Of a stretch of DNA of 64,000 nt, positions 25,407-34,702 are shown one piece after another. Location: the NCBI GenBank assembly GCA_934655875.1, contig CAKUHB010000005.1, positions 53,538 through 117,537 of the forward strand, written 5' to 3'. A program made the position numbers and the translations under genes. Numbering within the stretch: position 1 is the first letter of the stretch; each line of letters starts with the position of its first letter. The notes beneath the pieces were generated by a model. That model worked only from the letters and a program-made list of their open reading frames with translations. It was not told where the DNA came from and did not search any database. This DNA comes from an uncultured Oscillospiraceae bacterium (lineage in GTDB: Bacteria > Bacillota > Clostridia > Oscillospirales > Oscillospiraceae).

Positions 25407-26123
25407 ATGTTCTTAAAGTACTTATGTGAGTTCCTTGGCACGATGATGCTGATTCTGCTCGGCGACGGCGTCGTTGCAAACGTAACCCTCAACAAGTCCG
25501 GCATGAAGGGCGCAGGCTCCATTCAGATCACCATTGCATGGGGCCTTGCGGTCATGGTTCCCGCGTTCATCTTCGGCGAAGCTTCCGGCGCAAGCTTTAA
25601 CCCTGCGCTGACCATCGCGCTGGCGGTCGGCGGTATGTTCGACTGGGCACTGGTTCCCGGCTATGTCATTGCGCAGATCCTCGGCGGTATCGTCGGCGGT
25701 GTTCTGGTCTACATCCTCTTCAAGGATCACTTTGACGCGACGGAGGATCCCGGCACCAAGCTCGGCGTTTTCTCCACCGGCCCGTCCATCCCCAACACCG
25801 GCCGCAACATCGTACAGGAAGCCATCGCGACCTTTGTTCTGGTTTTCGCCATCTGCGGCATGAACCAGGTTCCGGAGCTGGCCGCCGGTGTCGGCAAGCT
25901 TCTGGTCTTCGGCATCATCGTTTCTATCGGCATGTCCCTCGGCGGCCTGACCGGCTATGCGCTGAACCCGGCGCGTGACCTTGGCCCGCGTATCGCACAC
26001 GCCATTCTCCCCATCAAGGGCAAGGGCTCCAGCAACTTCAAATACGGCCTGATCGTCCCCATCTTTGGGCCCATCCTTGGCGGTATCGTTGCAGTCCTGC
26101 TTTACAACGCCATTCCCTGGTAA
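25407..26123 (+). CDS. glpF: Glycerol uptake facilitator (aquaglyceroporin)
   Basis: A 238-residue MIP-family channel with six membrane segments. The two pore motifs are SFNPALTIAL and ALNPARDLGPR, the second with the glycerol-facilitator Asp after NPAR. GGGAGG precedes the ATG. It lets glycerol diffuse into the cell where GlpK traps it. The order glpK then glpF is the reverse of that in Bacillus. The 112 bases to the next gene contain a hairpin-like GGGCAGTCCA/TGGGCTGCCC pair around 26160-26203, possibly a partial terminator or processing site. Confidence 0.96.
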   Translation: MFLKYLCEFLGTMMLILLGDGVVANVTLNKSGMKGAGSIQITIAWGLAVMVPAFIFGEASGASFNPALTIALAVGGMFDWALVPGYVIAQILGGIVGGVLVYILFKDHFDATEDPGTKLGVFSTGPSIPNTGRNIVQEAIATFVLVFAICGMNQVPELAAGVGKLLVFGIIVSIGMSLGGLTGYALNPARDLGPRIAHAILPIKGKGSSNFKYGLIVPIFGPILGGIVAVLLYNAIPW

Positions 26124-26159
26124 GCACATCTGAATATACTCTGCTCTAAGTGAATGTGT

Positions 26160-26205
26160 CGGGCAGTCCAACCCTCCAACCGGAAGGCTTATTTGGGCTG
26201 CCCGA
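26160..26205 (+). terminator. Hairpin between glpF and the G3P oxidoreductase gene
   Basis: GTCGGGCAG (26158-26166) pairs with CTGCCCGAC (26196-26204), enclosing a second short stem, and is followed by TTTCTTTGG. It may attenuate read-through from glpKF to the downstream oxidoreductases. Confidence 0.55.
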
Positions 26206-26235
26206 CTTTCTTTGGCAGATAAAGGAGGAATCTTT

Positions 26236-27672
26236 TTGTACGATATCATTATTATCGGCGCAGGCGTGACCGGCTGCGCAGTCGCGCGGTATCTGTCCCG
26301 CTATGAGGGGAGAATGCTGGTGCTGGAAAAGGCGGAGGATGTGTGCTGCGGCACCTCCAAGGCCAACAGTGCGATCGTCCATGCGGGCTTCGACGCCGCA
26401 CACGGAAGCCTGATGGCGAAAATGAACCTCGAAGGCAATCTCATGATGCCGCAGCTCGCAAAGGATCTTGATTTTGCGTTCAAAATGAACGGTTCGCTCG
26501 TTGTGTGCATGTCCGAAGAGGATCTGCCGAAGCTGCACGCGCTCTATGAAAACGGCGTGAAGAACGGCGTGAAGGAGCTGGAGATCATAGACGCGGAGCG
26601 TCTGCATGCGCTGGAGCCGAACGTGTCGAAAAACGCCGTTGCCGCGCTCTGGGCGCCGACCGGCGGCATTGTCTGCCCATTCGGGCTGACGATCGCGCTG
26701 GCGGAGAACGCCTTTGACAACGGCGTGGAATTTCAGTTCAACACCGAAGTTAGCGGCTTCACCTGGAATGACGGCTACTGGACGATCCACACAAACCACG
26801 GCGAGTTTGAAACGCGCTATGTGATCAACGCTGCGGGCGTTTATTCAGATGTGCTGCACAATATGGTCTCGACGCGCAAGCTGCATATTACGCCGCGCCG
26901 CGGTGATTACTGCCTGCTGGACAAGAATACCGGCGATTTTGTCTCGCATACCATCTTCCAGCTGCCCGGCAAGCTCGGCAAGGGCGTGCTGGTCAGTCCG
27001 ACTGTCCACGGAAATACCATTGTCGGCCCGACAGCCATCGACATCGAAGACCGCGAGGGCACGAACACCACCGCCGAGGGACTGAACGACCTGATCGAAA
27101 AGGCGGGTGCAACAGTCGAACATCTTCCCATCCGCCAGACGATCACGAGCTTCGCAGGTCTGCGCGCACATGAGGATCATCATGAATTTGTCATCGGCGA
27201 GGCCGAGGGCGCGCAGCAGTTCATCGACTGCGCGGGCATCGAATCGCCCGGCCTGACCTCCGCTCCCGCAATCGGCCTGCACGTGTCGGAGCTGATGCGT
27301 GATCTGATGGGCCTGAAGGAGAAGGAACACTTTATTGCTACGCGGAAGGGCGTGCTCGACCCGAAGACGCTTTCCAAGGAGGAGTATCAGAAGCTGCTTC
27401 GTGAAAAACCAGCCTACGGCCAGATCATCTGCCGCTGCGAGCAGGTCACGGAGGGCGAGATCCTCGACGCCATCCGCCGTCCGCTCGGCGCGAAGAGCCT
27501 TGACGGCGTCAAGCGCCGCACGCGCGCCGGTATGGGACGCTGTCAGGCCGGGTTCTGCAGTCCGCGCGTGATGGAAATTCTGGCACGTGAGCTTCACGTC
27601 GACCAGAGCGAGATCACCAAAAGCGGCGGACAGTCCAGATTGATCGTCGGCACAAATAAGGATCAGATTTAA
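26236..27672 (+). CDS. FAD-dependent glycerol-3-phosphate dehydrogenase (GlpA-like) with [2Fe-2S] domain
   Basis: A 478-residue flavoprotein. The start is TTG 26236 seven bases after AAAGGAGG, giving YDIIIIGAGVTGCAVARYL, a Rossmann FAD motif. The DAO fold continues to about residue 370. The C-terminus has ICRCEQVTEGEI and GMGRCQAGFCSPRV, a BFD-like cluster-binding domain with four cysteines. It oxidises glycerol-3-phosphate to dihydroxyacetone phosphate, passing electrons on through its partners. With the next two genes it forms the three-gene set common in anaerobic Firmicutes. There is no membrane segment, so the final electron acceptor is unclear. Confidence 0.88.
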   Translation: MYDIIIIGAGVTGCAVARYLSRYEGRMLVLEKAEDVCCGTSKANSAIVHAGFDAAHGSLMAKMNLEGNLMMPQLAKDLDFAFKMNGSLVVCMSEEDLPKLHALYENGVKNGVKELEIIDAERLHALEPNVSKNAVAALWAPTGGIVCPFGLTIALAENAFDNGVEFQFNTEVSGFTWNDGYWTIHTNHGEFETRYVINAAGVYSDVLHNMVSTRKLHITPRRGDYCLLDKNTGDFVSHTIFQLPGKLGKGVLVSPTVHGNTIVGPTAIDIEDREGTNTTAEGLNDLIEKAGATVEHLPIRQTITSFAGLRAHEDHHEFVIGEAEGAQQFIDCAGIESPGLTSAPAIGLHVSELMRDLMGLKEKEHFIATRKGVLDPKTLSKEEYQKLLREKPAYGQIICRCEQVTEGEILDAIRRPLGAKSLDGVKRRTRAGMGRCQAGFCSPRVMEILARELHVDQSEITKSGGQSRLIVGTNKDQI

Positions 27673-27686
27673 GGAGGTGCGGACAG

Positions 27687-28946
27687 ATGAACTATGAACT
27701 TGTAATCATCGGCGGCGGCCCCGCCGGACTGGCGGCTGCTGTCGCGGCCTACGACGCCGGCTGCCGCAGCATTCTGATCCTCGAACGTGACACACAGCTG
27801 GGCGGGATCCTGAACCAGTGCATCCACAACGGCTTCGGCCTGCACACCTTCGGCGAGGAGCTGACCGGCCCGGAATACGCGGCCCGCTTTATCGCGCAGG
27901 TGCTTGAGCGCGGCATCGCGTATAAGCTGAACACCATGGTGCTCTCCATCAGCGAAGAGAAGCACATCACGGTGGTCAACCGGGAAGACGGTCTGCTGGA
28001 AATCGACGCGCGGGCGGTCATCCTGACCATGGGCTGCCGGGAGCGCAGCCGCGGTGCGCTGAATATTCCGGGCTACCGCCCGGCAGGCATCTATTCTGCC
28101 GGAACGGCGCAGCGTCTGGTCAACATGGAGGGCTATCTGCCCGGGCGGCGTGTGGTCATCCTCGGCAGCGGCGACATTGGGCTTATCATGGCGCGCCGCA
28201 TGACGCTGGAGGGGGCAAAGGTTCTGGTCGTTGCGGAGCTGCTGCCGTATTCCGGCGGTCTGAAGCGCAATATCGTGCAGTGTCTGGACGATTTCGGCAT
28301 TCCGCTGAAGCTCAGCCACACCGTCGTGAACATTGAGGGCAAGGCGCGCGTATCCGGCGTGACGATCGCCGAGGTCGGCCCTGACCGGAAGCCGATTCCC
28401 GGCACGGAGATCCACTATGACTGCGACACGCTGCTGCTGTCCTGCGGGCTGATTCCGGAAAACGAGCTTTCGCGCGGCATGGGCGTCGCGCTGTCGCCGG
28501 TCACGAACGGGCCGGTCGTCGACGAGAGCCTACAGACCAGCATCCCGGGTGTTTTTGCCGCTGGGAATGTGCTGCACGTGCATGATCTGGTGGATTATGT
28601 TTCCGAAGAAGCCGCAGCCGCAGGCCGCGCGGCGGTGCGGTACCTTGCGCAGGGCGAAGCGCCTGCGCGGCACGAGATCCCCGTTACGTTCGAAGGCGGG
28701 ATCCGCTATACCGTACCGGCCAGCATCGACCCGAAGCTGGTTTCCGATGATCTGGTGATCCGTTTCCGGGTCGGAAGTGTCATGAAAAAGCGGACTGTCC
28801 GGCTGCTGCTGGACGGAGAAGCCGCGCTTTCGCGCAAGCGTGCCGTGATGGCGCCGGGCGAAATGGAGGAGCTGAAGCTCACGCGCGCCATGCTGGACGC
28901 GCATCCGGAGCTGCAAACCATTCATATCGCAGTGGAGGAGGCATAA
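27687..28946 (+). CDS. NAD(P)/FAD-dependent oxidoreductase, partner of the G3P dehydrogenase
   Basis: A 419-residue flavoprotein with two nucleotide-binding folds: ELVIIGGGPAGLAAAVAAYD at the N-terminus for FAD and RVVILGSGDIGLIMARRMTL near residue 152 for NAD(P)H. NQCIHNGFGLHTF and GCRERSRGALNIPGYRPAG match the HcnB/SoxA-type group found next to GlpA-like proteins. The last ~80 residues form a small extra domain. It starts 14 bases after its partner and ends two bases before the DUF1667 gene, so the three are probably one complex. It likely moves electrons between flavin and NAD. Confidence 0.87.
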   Translation: MNYELVIIGGGPAGLAAAVAAYDAGCRSILILERDTQLGGILNQCIHNGFGLHTFGEELTGPEYAARFIAQVLERGIAYKLNTMVLSISEEKHITVVNREDGLLEIDARAVILTMGCRERSRGALNIPGYRPAGIYSAGTAQRLVNMEGYLPGRRVVILGSGDIGLIMARRMTLEGAKVLVVAELLPYSGGLKRNIVQCLDDFGIPLKLSHTVVNIEGKARVSGVTIAEVGPDRKPIPGTEIHYDCDTLLLSCGLIPENELSRGMGVALSPVTNGPVVDESLQTSIPGVFAAGNVLHVHDLVDYVSEEAAAAGRAAVRYLAQGEAPARHEIPVTFEGGIRYTVPASIDPKLVSDDLVIRFRVGSVMKKRTVRLLLDGEAALSRKRAVMAPGEMEELKLTRAMLDAHPELQTIHIAVEEA

Positions 28947-28948
28947 CG

Positions 28949-29314
28949 ATGGAAAAACGAGAACTGACCTGCATCGGCTGCCCGCTCGGCTGCGCCATTA
29001 CGGTGACGCTGGAAAACGGTGCGATCCAGGAGGTCACAGGCTTTACCTGCAAGCGCGGGCATGATTACGCCTGCAAGGAAGTGACGAACCCGACGCGGAT
29101 CGTCACGACGACGGTGCGCCTGACCGGCAGCCGGAACGGAGCTGCGGTCGTCAGCTGCAAGACGGCGCAGGATATCCCGAAGGGGAAGATCTTTGCGGTC
29201 GTATCTGCTCTGAAGCAGGTGACGGCACAGGCTCCTGTACATATCGGCGACGTACTGCTGCAAAATGTGGCCGAAACCGGCGTCGACATCATAGCGACGA
29301 AGGACGTGCTGTAA
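28949..29314 (+). CDS. DUF1667 domain protein (CxxC iron-sulfur candidate)
   Basis: A 121-residue protein with four cysteines in two pairs near the N-terminus, LTCIGCPLGCAI and FTCKRGHDYACKE, then a TTTVRLTG segment. This is the DUF1667 pattern. The cysteines probably bind a cluster, but that is inference. DUF1667 proteins almost always follow the two flavoproteins seen here, so this is the third subunit of the G3P-oxidising system. It is the last gene of the glycerol operon and is closed by a strong terminator. Confidence 0.88.
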   Translation: MEKRELTCIGCPLGCAITVTLENGAIQEVTGFTCKRGHDYACKEVTNPTRIVTTTVRLTGSRNGAAVVSCKTAQDIPKGKIFAVVSALKQVTAQAPVHIGDVLLQNVAETGVDIIATKDVL

Positions 29315-29320
29315 AATCAG

Positions 29321-29357
29321 AAAAAGAAGCGTACCGATCATCGGTACGCTTCTTTTT
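29321..29357. terminator. Bidirectional terminator ending the glycerol operon
   Basis: Perfect 17-base arms (29321-29337 and 29341-29357) with A5/T5 ends. The convergent histidinol-phosphatase-like gene ends at 29364. Confidence 0.93.
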
Positions 29358-29363
29358 ATAGAT

Positions 29364-30170
29364 TTATAGAGACTCAGGAACAAAGCCCTCTGCGGTCAGG
29401 ATCCAGTGCTGTGTGAAGCCGCAGCTTTTCGCAAGCTGAACGGCCTGCTCATATGCGCAGCAGATGTCCTGTGCGCGGTGCGCGTCGGCGGTGAAGAGAA
29501 TCTTCCCGTCCATCTCCCGCAGTGCCCGCAGGAGCGGTTCGGACGGATACGGCGTCGTGCGGCAGCCGCGGCTGATGGCGCCGGTATTGACCTCGAAGAT
29601 CTTTCCAGCGCGGACAAGGCGCTCCATCGCGCGCAGCGCGCTCTGCGGCGCTTCGGAATAGATGGCGTGCGGTTCATCAAATTTCGTAATAAGATCCAGA
29701 TGGCCGACGATATCAAGCTGCGGAATATCGGCCAGATCGCCGACGAGTGCATAATATGCATCTTCCTGCGCATGGACGTCGCCGTGGTACTGTACTGCGG
29801 CACATTCTCGCAGCTGCTCCGCACTCGTGTCGATGTTGTATCTGCGGCCGTCCGGCAGGACGGGGAAGTGGTGCACGGAGCCGATCAGATAGTCATACGG
29901 CTGCGTGGGTAAGGCGGAGCAATTATCCCATTCCAATCCGCAGTAGACGGGGTAGGTGCCCGCATACTGCGCTTGCAGCGCACGTGTGCGCGCGTTGTAT
30001 TCTGCGATCCGATCCTCCGGAATAGCCCAGTCGGTTTCAAAGGGAAGCGGGCTGTGGCCGCTGAAGCCAAAGGCACTCAGGCCATGCTCCATGGCGCTTT
30101 GCAGCATCTGCTCCAGCGTGCTGTGTCCGTCGTCATATAGACTGTGGGTGTGAAGACTCTGTAGATGCAT
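29364..30170 (-). CDS. Histidinol-phosphatase-like PHP-domain phosphoesterase
   Basis: A 268-residue PHP-family enzyme. Metal ligands appear as LHTHSLYDDGHS at the N-terminus, AFGFSGHSPLP, CGLEWDN, GSVHHFP, DIVGHLDLI and TADAHRAQDI. This matches the HisJ/HisK family that dephosphorylates histidinol phosphate. No other his genes are in view, so the substrate is not certain. ATG 30170 follows AAAGGAG at ten bases; the longer frame upstream has no support. The gene is convergent with the glycerol operon and divergent from argC. Confidence 0.85.
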   Translation of the reverse strand: MHLQSLHTHSLYDDGHSTLEQMLQSAMEHGLSAFGFSGHSPLPFETDWAIPEDRIAEYNARTRALQAQYAGTYPVYCGLEWDNCSALPTQPYDYLIGSVHHFPVLPDGRRYNIDTSAEQLRECAAVQYHGDVHAQEDAYYALVGDLADIPQLDIVGHLDLITKFDEPHAIYSEAPQSALRAMERLVRAGKIFEVNTGAISRGCRTTPYPSEPLLRALREMDGKILFTADAHRAQDICCAYEQAVQLAKSCGFTQHWILTAEGFVPESL

Positions 30171-30364
30171 GAGAGGAAGGCTCCTTTTGCGCGATTTGCC
30201 GTATGGAAGAGCGGCTTGCAGTAGTATAGCACGCTTTTCTGCGTTTGAAAAGACAAGCGGTGCAGAAGCGGCAAAGATGCAGACGCAAACTGTCCAAAAG
30301 TATGCCGGATATGCATGTATGATTGTATGAATATCACGAAATGCTGGTTTCGATGAAAAAACTG

Positions 30365-30393
30365 TTGCATAAATATTCAAAATGGTGTATATT
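30365..30393 (+). promoter_or_regulatory. argC promoter overlapped by an ArgR-box-like site
   Basis: TTGCAT (30365-30370), 17 bases, TATATT (30388-30393). The site TGCATAAATATTCA (30366-30379) differs by one base from the ARG-box core TGAATWWWWATTCA and covers the -35 and half of the spacer, so ArgR binding would block polymerase. A weaker TGAATATCAC half-site lies upstream near 30328. Confidence 0.65.
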
Positions 30394-30445
30394 TAGAAAA
30401 ACGAAAAAGCGGCGTGTATCCATGCATCTTTTTGGGGGGATCGCA

Positions 30446-31378
30446 ATGAAAAAAGTATTTATTGACGGAAAGGCCGGTACGACCGGCTTACGGATTTTTG
30501 ACCGTTTGCAGGCGCGCACGGACGTGCAGCTCCTGACGCTGCCGGAGCAGGAGCGAAAGCTGCCGGAGCGCCGCAGGCAGATGCTCAACGAAGCCGACGT
30601 CGCGTTCCTCTGTCTGCCGGATGACGCGGCAAGAGAAGCCGCCGGATGGGTGGAAAATCCGGAAACGGTGATTCTGGACACCTCCACGGCGCACCGGACG
30701 GAGCCGGGCTGGACGTACGGCTTCCCGGAGCTTTCACCCGTACAGGAAGCGAAGCTGCGGCAGGCCAAACGGATCGCCGTTCCCGGCTGCCATGCAAGCG
30801 GCTTTATCGCCCTCGTTTATCCGCTCGTCGCGGCAGGGCTGATTGCGCCGCAGACGCTTCTCAGCTGCTATTCCCTGACCGGCTATTCCGGCGGCGGCAA
30901 GAAGATGATCGCGCAGTATGAGTCGGAAGAGAAGGAGCCGCTTCTGGACGCGCCACGGCAATATGCACTGGGGCAGACGCACAAGCATCTGAAGGAAATG
31001 AAGGCGATCACCGGCCTTGCCAACGAACCGGTATTCTGCCCGGTCGTTTCGAACTTCTACAGCGGCATGCAGGTGACGGTTCCGCTGTTTGCCGAATGGC
31101 TGAAGCCGGGCGCAGGCATGCAGGACGTCAAAGACGTCTATCAGCAGCTCTATACCGGTCCGATCGTCTCGTATGCCGAGTCGATCGACGACGGCGGCTT
31201 CCTGTCGGCTGCCGTGCAGACCGGCAAGGACAGCATGAAGATTGCGGTGGCAGGGAATGAAACGCGCATGCTGCTGCTTGCAGCCTATGACAACCTTGGC
31301 AAGGGCGCGTCCGGCGCGGCCATTGAATGCATGAATCTTGTGACCGGCGCGGAAAAGGCGCTGGGTCTGGAGCTTTAA
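30446..31378 (+). CDS. argC: N-acetyl-gamma-glutamyl-phosphate reductase (type 2 ArgC)
   Basis: A 310-residue enzyme that reduces N-acetylglutamyl phosphate to the semialdehyde with NADPH, the third step of arginine synthesis. The start MKKVFIDGKAGTTGLRIFDR is the short N-terminus of type 2 ArgC. The catalytic cysteine is in RIAVPGCHASGF, and SLTGYSGGGKKMI follows. GGGGGGATCG precedes ATG 30446. It is first in argCJBD, probably under ArgR through the box over its promoter. Confidence 0.95.
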   Translation: MKKVFIDGKAGTTGLRIFDRLQARTDVQLLTLPEQERKLPERRRQMLNEADVAFLCLPDDAAREAAGWVENPETVILDTSTAHRTEPGWTYGFPELSPVQEAKLRQAKRIAVPGCHASGFIALVYPLVAAGLIAPQTLLSCYSLTGYSGGGKKMIAQYESEEKEPLLDAPRQYALGQTHKHLKEMKAITGLANEPVFCPVVSNFYSGMQVTVPLFAEWLKPGAGMQDVKDVYQQLYTGPIVSYAESIDDGGFLSAAVQTGKDSMKIAVAGNETRMLLLAAYDNLGKGASGAAIECMNLVTGAEKALGLEL

Positions 31379-31394
31379 TCGGGAGGAAACACAC

Positions 31395-32606
31395 ATGAAA
31401 ACGATCAACGGCGGCGTCTGCGCCGCACAGGGCTTTACGGCATCCGGCGTCCATTGCGGCATCCGGAAGAATAAAACGAAGCGGGATCTGGCACTGATCT
31501 ATTCCAGCGTCCCGGCGAACGCCGCGGCGGTCTATACGACGAATCTTGTCAAGGGTGCGCCGCTGCTTGTCACGAAAAAGCACATTGCCGACGGCAAGGC
31601 ACAGGCCGTGATCTGCAACAGCGGCAACGCCAATACCTGTAATGCCAACGGCGTGGAGATCGCAGAGCAGATGAGCGAGCTCCTTGCAAAGGAGCTGAAG
31701 ATCAAGGCAGAGGATGTCGTCGTCGCTTCGACGGGCGTCATTGGCCAGCCACTCGATATTGCACCCATCGCTTCCGGCATTCCCGCGCTTGTCAAGGGAC
31801 TTGGCCAGCATTCGGATGAAGCAGCCGAGGGCATCATGACAACGGATACAAAGCTCAAGGAGATCGCCGTCAGCTTCACGGCAGGCGGAAAGGAATGCAA
31901 GATCGGCGGCATCTGCAAGGGCTCCGGCATGATCCATCCGAATATGGCGACTATGCTGGTCTTTATCACGACGGACTGCGCGATCTCGTCGGAAATGCTC
32001 CAGAAAGCGCTGTCGACGGATATCGCGAACACATTCAACATGGTTTCCGTAGACGGCGACACCTCGACGAATGACATGGTGACAGTCCTGGCCAACGGCC
32101 TTGCCGGCAACCCGGAGATCACGGAGGAGGGCGAGGCATTCGCGGCCTTCATGCAGGCGCTCAATACCGTAACGGTCTATCTCTGCCGCTGCATTGCAGG
32201 CGACGGCGAGGGTGCGACGAAGCTGCTCGAATGCAAGGTCTCCGGTGCCCAGACGCTGGCGATCGCCAAGACGGTCGCCAAGAGCGTCATCTGCTCGTCT
32301 CTGACCAAGGCCGCCATGTTTGGCGCTGACGCGAACTGGGGCCGCGTGCTGTGCGCGATCGGCTATTCCGGTGCGCCGGTCGATGTGAATAAGATCGACG
32401 TGCAGTTTGCGTCCAAGGCCGGGACGATCCTTGTCTGCCAGAACGGCGCAGGCGTCGATTTCTCGGAGGAGGAAGCGAAGAAAATCCTGCTGGAGCATGA
32501 GATTGAAATTCTGATCGGCCTCAAATCCGGCGACGCTTCTTCGACGGCCTGGGGCTGCGATCTGACGTATGATTACGTAAAGATCAACGGCGATTACCGG
32601 ACCTGA
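31395..32606 (+). CDS. argJ: Bifunctional ornithine acetyltransferase/N-acetylglutamate synthase
   Basis: A 403-residue ArgJ. The precursor self-cleaves before the threonine in HPNMATMLVF, producing alpha and beta chains whose new N-terminal Thr is the nucleophile. GSGMIHPN and KAAMFGADANWGR are further signatures. It recycles the acetyl group from N-acetylornithine to glutamate and may also make N-acetylglutamate from acetyl-CoA. GGGAGG precedes the ATG, 16 bases after argC. Its presence fits the absence of argE in this cluster. Confidence 0.96.
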   Translation: MKTINGGVCAAQGFTASGVHCGIRKNKTKRDLALIYSSVPANAAAVYTTNLVKGAPLLVTKKHIADGKAQAVICNSGNANTCNANGVEIAEQMSELLAKELKIKAEDVVVASTGVIGQPLDIAPIASGIPALVKGLGQHSDEAAEGIMTTDTKLKEIAVSFTAGGKECKIGGICKGSGMIHPNMATMLVFITTDCAISSEMLQKALSTDIANTFNMVSVDGDTSTNDMVTVLANGLAGNPEITEEGEAFAAFMQALNTVTVYLCRCIAGDGEGATKLLECKVSGAQTLAIAKTVAKSVICSSLTKAAMFGADANWGRVLCAIGYSGAPVDVNKIDVQFASKAGTILVCQNGAGVDFSEEEAKKILLEHEIEILIGLKSGDASSTAWGCDLTYDYVKINGDYRT

Positions 32607-32620
32607 TGGAGGAAGCGGCA

Positions 32621-33475
32621 ATGGATATTTCGAACGCACAGCGGGCAAGAGTTCTGGTACACGCCCTGCCGTATATTCAGGACTACAGCGGAAAGATCGT
32701 CGTCGTCAAATACGGCGGCAACGCCATGGTCTCTGAGCACCTCAAGGATTCCGTCATCCGCGATATCGTGCTGTTACAGCTTATCGGTGTCAAGGTCGTG
32801 CTGGTGCATGGCGGCGGGCCGGAGATCACGGACATGCTCGGGAAGATCGGCAAGGAAAGCAAGTTCGTCAACGGCCTGCGCGTGACGGATCAGGAGACGG
32901 TCGATGTGGCCCTCATGGTCCTCGCGGGCAAGATCAACAAGTCGCTGGTCAATCTGATCGAGCTCAAGGGCGGCAATGCCATCGGCCTTTCCGGCCTTGA
33001 CGGCCATATGATCGAAGCAAAGGTCAAAAACCCGGAGCTCGGCTTCGTGGGGGACATTACAAAAGTTAACATAAAACCGATTTTAGACGTCATCGACAAG
33101 GGCTATATCCCGGTCGTGTCGACGGTGGGCTGCGATAACGAGGGCCATGTCTATAACATCAACGCCGATACAGCGGCGGCCCGTCTGGCCGGTGCGCTGG
33201 GCGCAGAGAGCCTGATCGCCATGACGGATATTGCCGGGATCCTCAAGGATAAGGACGACCCGGATACGCTCATCTCGTCCATCCGCATCGGCGACCTGCC
33301 GGAGCTGGTGTCCAGCGGCGTCATTCAGGGAGGCATGGTGCCGAAGGCGGAATGCTGCCGGAACGCGATCGAATGGGGCGTAAACCGCGTATTCATCATC
33401 GACGGCCGTGTCCCGCACGCGATCCTGATCGAAATGCTCACAAACGAAGGCATCGGCACGATGTTCACAAAGTAG
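32621..33475 (+). CDS. argB: Acetylglutamate kinase
   Basis: A 284-residue amino acid kinase phosphorylating N-acetylglutamate. Motifs are VVKYGGNAMV (phosphate loop), VHGGGPEITDML, GLRVTDQETVDV and NADTAAARLAGALGAE. I chose ATG 32621, eight bases after GGAGG; the in-frame ATG at 32606 overlaps the argJ stop and has no ribosome site. An N-terminal helix before the kinase core (AQRARVLVHALPYIQ) is the segment that in other ArgB proteins mediates hexamer formation and arginine inhibition. That control is likely but not proven. Confidence 0.95.
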   Translation: MDISNAQRARVLVHALPYIQDYSGKIVVVKYGGNAMVSEHLKDSVIRDIVLLQLIGVKVVLVHGGGPEITDMLGKIGKESKFVNGLRVTDQETVDVALMVLAGKINKSLVNLIELKGGNAIGLSGLDGHMIEAKVKNPELGFVGDITKVNIKPILDVIDKGYIPVVSTVGCDNEGHVYNINADTAAARLAGALGAESLIAMTDIAGILKDKDDPDTLISSIRIGDLPELVSSGVIQGGMVPKAECCRNAIEWGVNRVFIIDGRVPHAILIEMLTNEGIGTMFTK

Positions 33476-33486
33476 GAGGAAGAAGC

Positions 33487-34647
33487 ATGGATATTCAGAA
33501 GCTGGATCAGACTTACATTGCAAATACCTACGCACGGTTTCCCGTGACCATCGTCAAGGGCAAGGGCTCGCTGGTCTGGGATGACGCGGGCAAGGAATAT
33601 ATCGACCTTTCCACCGGCATCGCCGTGGATATCTTCGGCGTGGCGGACGAGCAGTGGATGGCCGCCGTCACGGCGCAGCTGGGGACGCTGCAGCATATTT
33701 CGAACCTGTTCTACACCGGCCCGTGTGCGCAGCTGGCGCAGATGCTCTGCGAAAAGACGGGCATGAAGAAGGTGTTCTTCGGCAACTCCGGTGCGGAAGC
33801 CAACGAATGCGCCATCAAGGCGGCCAGAAAGTACGCCGAGGACAAAAAGGGCAAGGAATATTACACGATCATCACCCTGAAAAACAGCTTCCATGGCCGT
33901 ACCATTACGACGCTGGCCGCTACCGGTCAGGATGTGTTCCATCACGATTTTACGCCGCTGACCGAGGGCTTTGTCTATGCAGAGCCGAACGATCTGGCCG
34001 ATCTGGAGCGGCTGCTTGCAGAGAACAAGTGCGCGGCAGTCATGATGGAGGTCGTGCAGGGCGAGGGCGGCGTTATGCCGCTGGACGAAGACTATGTAAA
34101 GGGCGCAGCAAAGCTGTGCGCGGAGCAGGATGTGCTTCTCATCTGCGACGAGGTGCAGGTCGGCAACGGCCGCAGCGGCATGCTGTACGGCTACATGAAC
34201 TACGGCGTACAGCCGGATATCGTCTCGACAGCCAAGGGGCTTGCCGGCGGTCTGCCGCTGGGTGCGACGCTGCTTGGCGAGAAGGTCAAGGATGTGCTGG
34301 ATGCCGGGTCGCACGGCTCGACGTTCGGCGGCAATCCCGTCTGCTGCGCGGGTGCGATCAATGTGCTCTCGCGTCTGGACGATGCAATGCTGGCCGGTGT
34401 GCGTGAGCGCTCCGCCTATATCCGGAAGGAGCTGGAGGGCGCGAAGGGCGTCGTGAGCGTCTCCGGTCTCGGTCTGATGCTCGGCATCAAGACGGAGAAG
34501 GACGCAGCCGGGATCATCGCCGCCTGCCGGGAAAAGGGCGTGCTCGTCATTAAAGCAAAGGACAAGCTCCGTTTGCTGCCGGCCCTGAATATCCCGATGG
34601 AGCAGCTGAAAAAGGCCGTCGCCGTCATCAAGGAATGCTGCGCCTGA
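33487..34647 (+). CDS. argD: Acetylornithine aminotransferase
   Basis: A 386-residue class III PLP aminotransferase. PFFGNSGAEANECAIKAARKY-type region reads FFGNSGAEANECAIKA, LICDEVQVGNGRSG carries the PLP-ring aspartate and TAKGLAGGLPLGA the Schiff-base lysine. SHGSTFGGNPVCCA and the C-terminal KLRLLPALNI follow. It converts N-acetylglutamate semialdehyde to N-acetylornithine. TAGGAGG precedes ATG 33487, 12 bases after argB. It is the last gene of the cluster; argF, argG and argH must be elsewhere. Confidence 0.95.
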   Translation: MDIQKLDQTYIANTYARFPVTIVKGKGSLVWDDAGKEYIDLSTGIAVDIFGVADEQWMAAVTAQLGTLQHISNLFYTGPCAQLAQMLCEKTGMKKVFFGNSGAEANECAIKAARKYAEDKKGKEYYTIITLKNSFHGRTITTLAATGQDVFHHDFTPLTEGFVYAEPNDLADLERLLAENKCAAVMMEVVQGEGGVMPLDEDYVKGAAKLCAEQDVLLICDEVQVGNGRSGMLYGYMNYGVQPDIVSTAKGLAGGLPLGATLLGEKVKDVLDAGSHGSTFGGNPVCCAGAINVLSRLDDAMLAGVRERSAYIRKELEGAKGVVSVSGLGLMLGIKTEKDAAGIIAACREKGVLVIKAKDKLRLLPALNIPMEQLKKAVAVIKECCA

Positions 34648-34667
34648 AATTGGAACGGAAAAACCTG

Positions 34668-34697
34668 AAAAACCCGCCGGAGCTCCGGCGGGTTTTT
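34668..34697 (+). terminator. Terminator of argCJBD
   Basis: Perfect 13-base arms (34668-34680 and 34685-34697) ending in T5, 20 bases past the argD stop. A5 on the other side lets it also serve the convergent small gene. Confidence 0.92.
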
Positions 34698-34702
34698 GCT
34701 GT

